64,000 nucleotides of DNA from Undaria pinnatifida (taxonomy: Eukaryota; Sar; Phaeophyceae; Laminariales; Alariaceae): NCBI GenBank assembly GCA_012845835.1, contig JABAKD010000004.1, positions 10,799,022 to 10,863,021 on the forward strand. The letters run 5' to 3'. Both the position numbers and the translations under genes were made by a program. This document shows positions 35,990-48,500 of the stretch, piece after piece. How positions within the stretch are numbered: the first letter of the stretch is position 1; every line of letters begins with the position of its first letter. The notes under the pieces are model-generated. The model did not search any database. It had not been told where the DNA came from and saw only the letters and a program-made list of their open reading frames with translations.

Positions 35990-36459
35990 CTTTTTCGCGA
36001 TAAATTCAAAAAAAAAATCGTTTTATGTCCCACGTGCCCAAAATAAAAAAACTCTGCCACAACAACGCTTGAGCTGCTCTTGTGTTGTGTGCGTGTGGTT
36101 TTTTTTTTTCCTTCGGCGAGCCCAGCTGACCAAGTACGCTCTCGCCAACGCGGTTCTTTTCTTGGTTCCGTCTCCTCACCCACGGCGTACGCCTGTCAGT
36201 TGTACCTGAATGTGGGGACCGCTTGGATCCGCACCCGTGTCCACTGGGTGCTGTACCGCAAGCCCGCGAAGTGCCCGCGCTTGCGTCTTTCCTGTCCCTT
36301 CCAGGTGCCATCGTGAGCTGGCGCACGAGCAAAACGCCCCCTTAGTGCCAACACAAACATCCTAGCCATTTGGGATGGAAACCCAGGGCACGATTCTCGC
36401 GTTTCGATTTCCCCGCGTTCTCGTTTTTACCACTGCTTTGGGGAGAACTTGTGGGCGAC
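35990..36459. promoter_or_regulatory. Divergent promoter interval between the DDT–WHIM gene and CCZ1
   Basis: 470 bp separate the two divergent start codons. It must hold both 5' UTRs and a shared or overlapping promoter. No TATA box or other defined element could be assigned; a pyrimidine run lies at 36097–36112. Confidence 0.6.
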
Positions 36460-36554
36460 ATGGAGCGAGTATCGCGCGCATTCCTGTTCCATGAGGACCT
36501 CGCAACCCATGACGAGGGGGCCACGCTGGAGGAAGCGGCGGAGCATGTTCTTTG
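36460..36554 (+). CDS. CCZ1: CCZ1 exon 1 (start codon)
   Basis: 95 nt. MERVSRAFLFHEDLATHDEG, then AEHVLW split across the junction. Donor TTTG|GTGCGT, phase 2. Chosen because it supplies the conserved longin start (family: E..KIL.FYP) and fits exon 2 in phase. Confidence 0.8.
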
Positions 36555-39500
36555 GTGCGTACACGTGGCGTTGAAAAATTGCCGCACCCTATAGCAATTC
36601 ACACAACTTTTACGTACACTTGAGAAGGCGTGCTGAGCTGAGTGGCCATTTCGGCGTCACCCTAGTCACCACCCACCACCGGCGCGCCATGGAGTGCAGT
36701 AAAGCTATACGTAGCGATGTATCACGGTAGTCCTTGTCGGAGCACCCGGGCCATTCGTTTTCCCTTGGTACGGTGGTTCAGCGGGCACGCTACGGCTTGA
36801 TATGTACTGGGTTCGCCCTCGAATCTGTGTCGCGTCCTTTATTCACGTTGCTTCAAAAATCCTGAACGCCACTCGTAACTCGTGAGAAACCTGCTGCGGT
36901 AGTCTATCGCCTACAAGCAAGTAGATAAATCATACCTTGTACGGTAGAGAGAAATAGAAATGAACCCGCAGTTTGGCGACAATCTATTTACGCTTGGAAA
37001 CAATCGGAGGACAAAAAAACATCCCAGTAAAATTCCAAGCAGTTTGTCTGTGACGAAGGTGGAGGCAGACTAACGGCTCGCACACGATTACGTGAGCGGA
37101 AAAAGAGTGCACAAAGGGTGCCGACACTTGTTTTTCGCTGAACAGCCGGCCGGACAGCTTGTCTGCTGTCTTTCGCTGCAGAGTACACGGTCTCTATCCC
37201 ACACCGCCACACCGAACGTGTCGGGGGACATTCCAGAGGATAGATATTTGGAAGCAGCGGGGTTAAACTTTCTCTTCTCGTGCTGTACTCAATGAATCAT
37301 AATGTTGTTTCCTCTGCTGCACTCTCGACCCCCCAGGATGAATCAGCACGGACTCTGGGTGTACTGATGCCGTTTGTTGGGTAGAAAGAACGGTGAAGAC
37401 AACACACGTCCCATAACAAATCTGGCTCCTGTGAAGGTTTCTATCAATAGCAGTGTTTGTGGCGTTTGTCGATACCTATGTACGTCACATAACAAATCTG
37501 GCTCCTGTGAAGGTTTCTAGCAGTGTGTATGGCGTTTGTCGACCGGGAGACTGATGGTGGCCTCGTATACGGCATGTTGGATCCCTTGTTGAGTGTAGCG
37601 TCCACCACAAGGGACAAGGTCCCAAAAAGTGGTCAAAATGGGGATATACACCAGTGAATGATACACAGCTGTGCGGAGAAATTTGAGGTCCCTTGTATAT
37701 CGCTTTTCATTATCGTGGGGTCCCGTCAAAGGGAACTAGAGAGATACAAACGTACGTATTACAAGGTTCCCCTCCGGGAAGTGCCTAGGGGAATGGCGCA
37801 AGAACGAAATCCAAGCATCCAACATCTAACTGACTGCCTGTGGGCAAATAAGATGTACCTGGTGGTAGTGAAAAACTATGTCCGTGTCCGCAGCTCGAGA
37901 AGCGGAGTGTGGGGAGGCGTCCTCCCGGGGACGGTTCGCTCTCTCCCCGTCGTGGTGGAGAACCGTAAAGAAGTGGTAATCCCATCAGTACGTGTCTAGC
38001 ACGAGTACAAGTACTCGCACGATGAGGAGTTTTTGTACAGGCGACTCTTATGCGGTAAAATTTGATTTTTTGCGTGGTGAAAAACAAATGGACGAAAGGT
38101 GGATTTTCAACCGGCAAAGAAAAAAACAGCAGTTGTTCCGTGCGCGGCCTTTCTATCGTGGTTGGTTTTGATATTTTTTCTTTGTTTCGTATGGGAATCA
38201 GCCATTTCAGAATAGGTGATGTACTCTTCTTGTCTTCTTAAGCCAGATATTGAACTTCACGGCGAGTGATCCACGCCAGGATAAGCAATAATCCCCCTTC
38301 ACCAGCTCATCGCAGAAAGTGCACGGAATGAGGGACTGTAGGGCTTCTAATAACGCTGAGATTGAGAAGCCCTCTCTCATGGAGCGCCTATATCCACTGC
38401 TGTTTGCTTTTTAGATTCAAGAAAAATCACGCTGGGATGCTTTTTGATCGTTGTCCGATTCAAAACCGTCCCCTCGAGGAGACGAATGTACTTTGCCTAG
38501 CGAAGTTCGAGTACCAACCAAACCATCGGTTTGCTGTTGTACGTATACTGCTGTACTGCTGTATGTAGCACAGTACACCACGTATGGGTATGCCACACGC
38601 GCATGGCGGTGTTGCCTTCTGTTGCTTGTACTGCTGGGCACGGTTCTAGCGTTGTCTGTGGTATCTGCATGTTCACTGTTGTCTGCGCATGGCTGGGTGT
38701 GTGCTCGCGGGGGGGGAAACACAAATTCATGATCGAAATAAGAACCATTGATGCGAAAGTCTTAAATCCGAACGGTCCTAACATCTTTGTCCAGAGTGGC
38801 GGTGCCGCCCAAAACAGCAGCAAAATACAGGTCATCGATTTCATATACGAAGCAGGCCCCGAAAAAACCAACTAGCCACACAGCAGTACGGCGCAGATGG
38901 ATGTGCCACACACGCACGGTGTTACCTGCTGGTTGTGCTGCTGGGCGGCAGCTTTTCAACGTTGTTGTGCCTCTGCGTGTTGGCTGTGCTCATGGCTGTG
39001 TCCATGAGAGGGCAAAAAACAGACCGGATGTTAATGTTACCTCTGGTTCTGGTACACGCGCCAAGGGTATAATACCATAAAAAAAGGTATATCCTTTGTA
39101 CGCGCCCACGATGCTGGATGTTGCGGAAACCCGGGGATTTGCCTTATCCATGCCCAAGGCCAAAAAAGTTTAAAAGGCTTGCCACACGCGACACACTGCA
39201 CGGATCGCGCCCAAACCTCCGGCAACGTGAGCCCGACGGTCGAATTGTGTCCACCCCACCCGACGTTTCGGACAAAGGTGCGAGCACGAAGAGATGTGTC
39301 CGAGTAAAAGAAGTGAAAATCACACGTATACACATACATGGAGGTATAATACCTTGGTACCAGTAAGGGACAGGCGTCGCCTGTGGAGTAGTCTATACGA
39401 AGGTGAATGTCGTACCTACTAAGGTCAAGGACGCGGGTTGGAATCCTCCCTGTTACTAGTATATATACCATACAAACGATAGAGCAGTGTAGTGGAAACT

Positions 39501-42500
39501 ACAGTAATAAATTTATAAAATAGGTATGATGTTAGATCTAGCTCAAAATTCCCGACCTGAGGTAAAAATGCCAACACTAACTATTATAATGGAGAACAAC
39601 AAGACATTTAGACTACATATTTTTTATAAAATAGGACCCCTCCCAATAAAAACTCACCCACATAGTATACTACAAGTACCGACAACGCAGCTTGTAAAGA
39701 TGAGTATTGACCCGAAAATTGTCGAACTCACAGCTGACGTCCTGAAAATATTTTTATATAATAGTGCATACTCGTGCTCGGAGGGACTTTTTCTTGCGGA
39801 GGAAATTAACTTCCAGGAAAGCGCGAGAGCGCGAGTTCGCAAAATTCGATGAAGATCGACGAGTAGCATAAAAAGCAGGGCTTTTCACGGCTGGGATCAC
39901 TTCTCGCTGGTCGGATCGGGTCAGTCAGGGTGACCCGACCCGACGCGTGAGATTTGAAAAGCTCCTGACCCGACGCGACCCGACCGTGAAGTTTCGACCA
40001 CCTTCTGACCCGACCCGACTCGACCCGCGAGTTTTTGAAAATCTCCTGAACCTGTTCGCGGGCCGTGTCATGGTCCTTGAAGAGTCCTGATAAAAAGCTG
40101 CAAATTGGGAACGCTGAACCCTATGCGCGATAAAAATGAAGGCGCGTAAATACCTGGGAGACCAAGGGAAGAGACCTGCTTGTGACCACGCTTGGCTTGT
40201 CCAGAAGGTAGCTGAGGGTAGAATCTCTTTTACGGGTTAAGCTGGAACGTAAGCAGCGGTAATTGAAAAAAATGAAAAAATGAAAGGAACCCTGCTGCCC
40301 CGACCACCTACTACTACCTGGTACTTACAGCAGTGGGTAGCCCATTTCAAGGAACCCCCGCGATAAGGGACAGTGGCATGCCAGGGTACCAGGTACAAGC
40401 GACGGCGCACTGATTTTGCCCACTCGATGTAAGGGTCCCCTATAGTGGGCGTAACGCTCACTACGGGAGTCCAGGTGGGTCAATATTATTCACCCTGCCT
40501 GTCTCCCGCGTGAGATCCGCCCATATATTGCCAGAAAAAGCTCCCCAAGTGCTAGATATGAGTGTTGTACCTCTTTCGGCAGACCATCCTGCTTTGCCAA
40601 AGTTTTTTTGCTCTGTACATCAGTATAGGCGGGCATGCTACAGCAGTACGAACACAACCACTATGGAATCTACGTAAGGAAGTACAGGAGCGATCGTCGG
40701 TATATATGGCGCCGCCGTTGTTCGTACCTTCCAGAAAGTGTGAGGTGCAAATGGGCAATGTAACAACGACCTGATTTCCTTCGCTTATCCGGTGGAATCG
40801 ACTCGAGCCTCGGTGTGTAGGCAGTGTTCGTGTTGTCGGTGTCAGTTACCTAATAATCGTCTCGTCTCATGCATACATCTACCGCTAGCGGAAGAACCCA
40901 CCTTCGAACCGTCTTCTCGTCCCCCATGTCGCATGCCGTCGTATCGGCCCTTCGTAAGGGATTTTGTTCCCCAAAGCGGTCGGGTCTATACTTTGCGGGA
41001 CCAAATTCTCCTTACGTAGTCGAGCCAAATTTAATAAGAGACGTTGGTGTATAGTCGAACTCTAACGCCGAACGATCTATGATATCATCCTCTCACGCAC
41101 CCCTTGGGTTTTCATAGAGATGTTGAGACGCTGAGGGGTGTTATTTGTTGGGGATCAAGGATGCGGTCACATGACGGCAAATAATATCGTGACGGCACGC
41201 CGTCGCGGGCTGCCGGCTGTGACTGACCGTCAGTCAATACCGTAGACGTATTTTTTGTACAGATACGTCTTCATTTTGTACCGGGGGTGTATCTGGAACG
41301 TTGGATGTCTTCCTTTATATGTAACAGTGTCATCTTCTCAAGCATGTTCTCACTTGTCACCTTGTCAAAGGGCACTCAACCAGTGTACCTAAGATGTTCG
41401 CGTATGCCTCTTACCCCATACCAGGGTATATGATTTGTTACTATTTTTTGGGTTGTACAAGAGACACGTGACAAGTCAGTGCACCCGTACCTGACAAGTC
41501 AGTACACCCGTACCCAGCTGCAAGTACAGCAGCGTACAAGGTATGATTTGGTCCAGTTACGTGTTACTTGCCATATTGTAATTCCTGGGGTGTCCCTACA
41601 CGTTAGAGATCAAGAGTTGTCGGAACCTGCCTGTGTCCTGACTAGCTTGTGCTGATCACGGCCTCGACTACCGCGATTACCTTATGTGAGAACAAGCGAG
41701 CAAAACGCTACAACAAGACATCAACAACAACTTTCTCATGCTATTCGCCTTATCTTATTCTTGCTCTTACTGTATATCTGTCTGTCTGTCTGCCTGTACA
41801 GGCATTACCCCTCGGAAGCATCCCTGGGAGATCGCGTGAAGCACGTCGGTCTTGCGCAGGCCTTGCTGTCTTTCGCCGACCGCTTTCGGCCACGCTCAGA
41901 TAACGGTAAGCTGCCAGAGATGCCCGTGTTGGTGGTGTTGGTAGTGATGGTGTTGGCGCTGTTGGTGATAGAGGGGATGGGGGGGGGGGGGTGAAGGGGG
42001 TGTTGATGGAGGTGGTATAGGTGGCGGCGGTAGCGCTCATGGGGGTGGGGTTGGTTCCGGTGGTGTTGGTAGTAGTAGTGGGGATGGTCGAAGGGAGACG
42101 GGGTGTTGGTGGTGGTGGTGGTCATAGTAGTCGTGTTGATAGTGACAGTGGTGATTGCAGTTGTTAGTGATGGTGAAGATGGTAATGGTGTTTCTGTGTG
42201 ATGCTGTTTGTGACAGCGACAATGGCACTGGTGGTTGTGTGGAAGTGGGGTTGTGCGGGTTGCTGTGTGTTTGTCATGCCCGCATTTTTTTTCCGATTTG
42301 TCGTTTCAAAGTTCCATCTCCCCCGCCCCCGCCCCTTGGTAACCCCTGTGGCAGTTTCCTTTTTGTTTACGTTCGTTCACGTCCACCCTCCCGATTCCTG
42401 GCGGCCCGCCCACCCCCCACGTTGTTTCCTCCCCAATGCCGACACGACCGTGTCTCCTATAGATTCGGAGGCGGAAGCTTCTGCGGGAAGTAGAGGGGGG

Positions 42501-45500
42501 AAGAGAGGGGGTCTTGTGTCGTCGGCGAGGGTAGAGATTGTCAGAACCAAAAGGCACTGTCATGGTTTCTTGGAGTGCGAGCCGGGTTTGTGGCTGGTGA
42601 TGGTCGTGGCTGTCCGGGGGGAAAGAGGAAGGGGAGGTGAGAGGTTGTTTTTGGCGTCTGAATTGTTCGTTTTGATGGTGTTGGATATCGTATCGAAGAT
42701 TTCGATGTTTTTTTAATCGAAATATATCGAGCTTTGATATACGGCATCGAGCGTGGTTTGCCCTCCATCCCGTGGATTCCCCGTAGTTTTTCTGGCCGAT
42801 GCTGAACGTTCGATGTCCATCACTACTTCGTACTGCTTTCGTGGTATGGTATCGATGTATTCACTAGTATACTCTTCTGTAGGGCTATTGCTCCATGTGC
42901 TAGGGGTCATTCTTCAATCAAGTCCTTCGATGCTGTCGTCCATGAGCCAACAAAGTACCCACAAGGTCCTGAATTCCGCCTCGCAAGCGGCTTTTACCAG
43001 TACGAAGCTCACCCTGCATGAGACTCGCCGAACACCTCACGGCGCTTCGCCCTTGACGCAAGCAATGTCTGCCTGGTCGGTGAAAACACCACGTGCTCCG
43101 TCCCGACATTGTGGGGATGCGAGGGTCATACCACTATGGTCATACGATCACGGCCATGCACGCCAATGAGTACCCCCCCCCCCTTCCCTTCCCCCCCCGT
43201 CTCCACCCTCCCCCCCTTCCGCAACAGCTCGAAACCCAGAGAGTGAGGACGGCCGGTCTAGCCCCCACAGTAGAACATCTTCATCCTCTTCTTCTTCCTC
43301 TCGTAGCCGCCTTCGAACCGTTGTGTTTGGACGCAGTAACACTGCGCCCTTTCCGACGCTGGAATCCGAGCAACGTCGTGGGAATGCTGGTGGGGGTGGT
43401 GGTGGTGGTGGTAGTGGCAGCGGTGCGAGGCGTCGGGGGGACAATACTTCGCGTTTTGGTGGTGCTGGTGATCGGGATGATGGTGGGGGTGGTGGTGGCG
43501 GTGGGGATGGGGGCAATGGGGAGGGGGAGGAGGGGCGGGATAATTGGGTGGATGAGACGGGATTGCGCGCGGCGATAGCTAGGGCGTATGATACGTTCGC
43601 GCTCATGCACGGGGCCGTGTCAGTTGCTCTGGATGCGCCGACTAGGGTTGGAGATGATGGGGCTGGTAGTGGTGGTGCTGGTCGCGATGGTCATGGTTGG
43701 GGCGGTGTTGCTGATGGTGGTGTTGATGGTGTTGTCGGGGGTGGTGACGATGTTGGCCGTGACTGTGCCGTTTCCGGGTACGAGGTTCTCCGGCGGCTCG
43801 CATCGGCGCGGAAGAGGCTGCGCAAGGCTAGGGGGGCTACATATGACGTGCGTATATGCACGCATGCGCGCGGGTGTCGCTGTTGTTGTTGCTTGTTGTT
43901 GTTACCTGTTGTTGTTGTTGTTGCTGTTGCTGTAGCTCTTGCGCTTGTGCTTGTCCTCGTTTTTCTTGCTTTTTGTACTGCTGGCATCGCTGCTGTTGCC
44001 GTGGTTGATATCGTTGCTATTGGTTGCGTCCGTTCTACAAAAATACACGCAGATCATGGAACCCCCCCCCCCCCCCCCCGCCGCCGCCACCCGTCGCCCC
44101 CTCCACCCTCTTCCCCCCACATCTTTCCCTCCGCCTCCACCCCTATGTCTTAACCCACTACCGCCCCTCGGAACTCAAATCCCAAGGCTCCACTCCTGGA
44201 ACGTAGAGAAGAACAATCCGACCGCATGGAAAAGGAGGCGGGGAATGTGGCGGGGGCGGGCGAGGGGGGGGACGGCTGCCGACTGAAACGGGAGTTGGTG
44301 GAGAATCGGATCAGGGAGGCGGAGGAAGAGGTGGCTGGTCTCCTGCGGGTATCTCCGGCGGTGCGGTTAAGGGTGAGTGGTTGGTTGGTTGGTTGGTTGG
44401 TTTTGTGGGTGCGTTGGTTGGTCGGTTGATGTTGATTGGCTCATTAGAACACATACACGGAAGAGGTACACTAACCGTTGTTTTTTTCCTACCAAGGTTG
44501 TTGGCTTGAGGAGCTCTATTTGTGTCCGACACTGAAAAAAAAAAAGTATTTCGAGCAGTCCTATGGCCTAGGTGTCGTAATATGTATATATATTCGTCAT
44601 TGCAAAACAAAGAATGATACAAAATTCCGATGAGATTGGGTCAAGATGGGTTAAGGAATCTCCCGTCATCCAAAAAAACACGTTTTATGCGGAAAGTGCC
44701 GCCTCTGTCGTGCCCCGGGTCTTGGTTGATTGGCTGCTTTGGTTCGGTCGGTGGATTAATTGCTTTGGTTGAGTTGGTTATTGTTGGTGAGTAGTCGGTT
44801 GAATAAGTTGCTTTTGCGATGTACCAACTTTGGTTCAATGGGAGTTGTGTAGGGGAACATGTAATGATAATAGTGTTGAAGTCGTCGAAGGCGACAGTCC
44901 AAGGTCGAGGCCAACCCCACCCCACGGAAAAGCGGCTAAATTATTGGTCAAGAAACACGATTTGCTGCCCTTTTTTTTTAATGTTTTGACCTATTTTTTT
45001 TCCGTGGGTTGACTGGCCTTGGATTTATGCCATTGGTGGGTTTCGATACTATTTTTGCTTTTTTTTTTCTACCCAACAGAGGTTGAAAAACGCAAGCACC
45101 CTGTTGGAAATCGCGCGAACACCGTGATAATAGTGTGTTGGTTGGTTGGGTTGATTCGTTGATTGGCTGGTTGGTTGGTTGGTTGGTTGGTTGGTTGGTG
45201 GGTTGCATTTTTGGTTAGACGGTTGACTGAGTGAGTGAGTGAGCGGGTGGTTGACTGGCTATTTGACGAACCGACGGACTGTCTGACTGATTGATTTCGA
45301 GACGGGTTGTTATTATCATTATTATCATTATTATCATTGTTGTTGTTAGTAGTACTATTATGATTATTATTTATCCTCCTGCGGATGGGGAAATGTAAAT
45401 CACTACACTTCCACTTTTTTTTATACACGTCGTGTGTCGATTTAACTCAATATATACGACACACAACTCGTAATGCGCGCGATCGGAGTATCACACACAG

Positions 45501-48500
45501 CTTGCAAAGATGAGTTTCGACCAAATCTTCGATCTCACAGCTGGAGTGTATTTTCATTTTTTATAATATATACGTGGTATTATTTATAACCACGTTGCTG
45601 TGTTTGCGCGTTCGTCTCCACCCCACCCCGCGCGAACATCTCTTCGTGCGTAGGAAACCCTGGCGTCTTTTTTTGAAGGGTATCTCCCGGGGGCGGGTCT
45701 CGCGCAGCCCCATTTTCACCTCGACATGGGTTACCCCCAGTCCCTGCCTGTGGTGAGTGGAAATCTTGTGGGAAATGATTCTGCGCTCGAGGTCCCTCTA
45801 TTGCGCCGGTTGAGTAGTGCCGGCTACCCGCTATAGTGCCTGTGAGACCGCTTGGCACAGCTGGGAGACAACCAGTAGTGGCGGTATGCTTGAGCAGTGC
45901 CGTTTTTCGCTACAGTGCTGTTATTTCCCTCTATAGTGCACATATCGGCACTATCGAGGGACCACTTCCGTAGTATACAGTGCAGAGAACCAATGTAGAA
46001 CATGATGAAAAAATGTTTATTGCGTGGGCCTCACCAAGCTGCCCGGCTGCTGGGGCACGAGATGTGTCCGGGAGGTGACGCATGAAGCTACATGAGACGC
46101 TCTCTGCGATAGAGGAGGGCACGCCAGCTAGCGCTGGATTGCGAAGGCAATCGAGTGAAATGGACGCACGACGTCTTCATGAAAATACGTGGAAATGTGG
46201 TGAGCTTAAGCTCTGTGTTTCCCCATCAGCCGGAGAAAGGAAAAAAAAAAAGGGGAAAAAAAGAGGGAAAAAAAAGGTACCGCCGGAGAATTAAAAAAAA
46301 AGGGGGGGGGGGAAAAGGTACCGTCGGAGGATGAAAAAAAAAGGAAGAAAAAAAGGAGGAAAAAAAAGGTACCGTCGGAGGATTAAAAAAAAAAGGAAAA
46401 AAAAAAGGGGTAAAAAAAGGGAAAAAAAAAAGGTACACACCTCCATTTTTTTTTGTCTGATACGTACTTTTTTCCGAATGACGGGGCTCCTTTGAGACAT
46501 CCCATGGTAAAGGTGCAGGATCATCGATCTGTCCCTGAGGTCCTCGCATGAGGAGCTCAATATCTCACCCGACAAATAGGCTTCGAAGGCGTTCGTCCGC
46601 ACAACCCGACCAAGGCTTGTATGCCTTAGTTCTAAAACAATATGTATTCGTGAAATTTGCTTCACTAACCGGTAGTTCCCTCTCTTGAGGAGCTCAATCG
46701 CCCAGGGACTTTTTGGCCCAGTCATACAATTGCAACCCCTACCGTGGGATGACTCCTTTACCCAAAAGCGTCGATTTTTTTTTCGTTATGTTTTTCGCAC
46801 GACTTTCGTCGTGTGCCCAGGCGATGGACTTTTGTTTATCACTAAAACACTGGTCGCTTTTCGTACTCAAAATCCGTTTGGGGGTGACGTATTTGACAGA
46901 GCTCCTTGAGAGGTTAAGATCCTCAGAAAGATGAAAAAAGGTGCACGCTTGCCGCAGCTAGGTATTCTGACACGCGCTCAGCACGATGATAACTGTGTTG
47001 CACGCTCTTCCGAGCAGGTTATGGCCTTTCTGGAGGTACCTAGCATAGCGGCAAAATAACCGAGGGCGTGTTTTTTAGGGTGCAACGTCGATGCTACGGT
47101 ATCATGAAAGGTTCACTTTTTTTGCCCTGCCTGCCAAGGTTGTTGGCTTGCTAAACTACTCTTATTCCTCGGCCAAGAAGTGACTTATCAATAGAGTACT
47201 ACTGGAAGTGCAACCAAGATGAACAAAACCCATGGCCGACGCATGACAGAAAGTAAACATTGTTCCAAAAAAACCCCACAAAACTCCGACGATTTGCGGG
47301 TTGTAAACCCACTTAAAGCCCCAGAATCGCCCCCCCGTACTAATACCAAGTGTTTTGTCCCCAAAAAAGGGTTTCCAGTGGTAAAGGGTTGTAAACCCAA
47401 TTAGAGCCCCAGAATCCCCCCCCCCCGTACTAATACCAAGTGTTTTGTCCCCCAAAAGGGGTTTCCAGTGGTAAAGGGTTGTAAACCCACGTAGAGCCCC
47501 AAAATCCCCCCCGGACTAATACCAAGTATTTTTTCCCCAAAAAGGGGTTTCCAATTGTAAGGTAGCGCCTTTAGAACTGGAAACCCTTTTTGGGGACAAT
47601 TTCACTTGAACTTATTTTAGGGAGGGGTTTTGTTCGTATTTGTTTTTCAGCCAAAAAGTGCTACCCCGGGCAGCCCTAGCTAGCACGCGTCGGAATGTGG
47701 TTGGTTTCAAAGAGCTGGGGATGTCGCAAGCTAAAAAGGGGGGGGGGGGGGGGAGAGGGAGGGGGGGAGCTCTTGAAAACTGAAGACGAACTATTATAGT
47801 TAGCCAACCCTCAAGTAACCCGGCAAGTGAACATCGACCAGCCCCAACGAAGTCATAGTTTCGCTTACAACCTTCCCCTCCGGGATTTGGTTTGGCTTCT
47901 AAAATCCGCGGGGGTGTCAGTCGCACGTATGGAAAACCGGGGGAGGGGGGACAATGGAAAAACCAAAGGAAAAAAAAAAAGCCGCTCGGCAGGTATCACC
48001 GACCAGCACAGACGAGTTTATGGTTAGTCTAACCGAAGGAAAATGAAAGCCGCTCAGCAGGTATCACCGACCAGCACAGACGAGTTTATGGTTAGTTATT
48101 CGTTCTGTGGGGTACCTAGGTACCTAGGTACACACCCGTGCATCACCAATAACCGGTTACAATAGGATGTGGTTCCTGGGTACCCTAGAGTAGATGCCCT
48201 ACGAAACGAGCCCTAGAAAATAGCAATAAGCGTGGGAGTAAAAAGCAAAGCAGCCCGCGCCCCACCTTACCGCCGTTATCGCCGTCCTTGCTTGTTTCCG
48301 CAGGACCTTTACCGCCGCCAGCTGGGCTTGCGCATGCGGCACAGAGTGCGCCGTAGAATACGCTCTCTTCTTGCCGCCGGTGACTGCAGCGGTAACTCCA
48401 GCGGTACCTGTGGCGGTAATTATGGCGGTAGCGGTAACTGTGGTGGTAGCTTTGGCGGTATCGGCAACGGAATCGGTAAAGGTATAGGTATCGGTGATGG

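Larger units (their letters stand above)
36555..41801. other. 5.2-kb first intron of CCZ1
   Basis: No further coding exon found. Contains a tandem duplication (37408–37530, ACAAATCTGGCTCC units), a related pair at 38510–38710 and 38880–39010, one copy of a dispersed element (39631–39770) and a GACCCGACCCG run (39925–40050). Confidence 0.65.
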
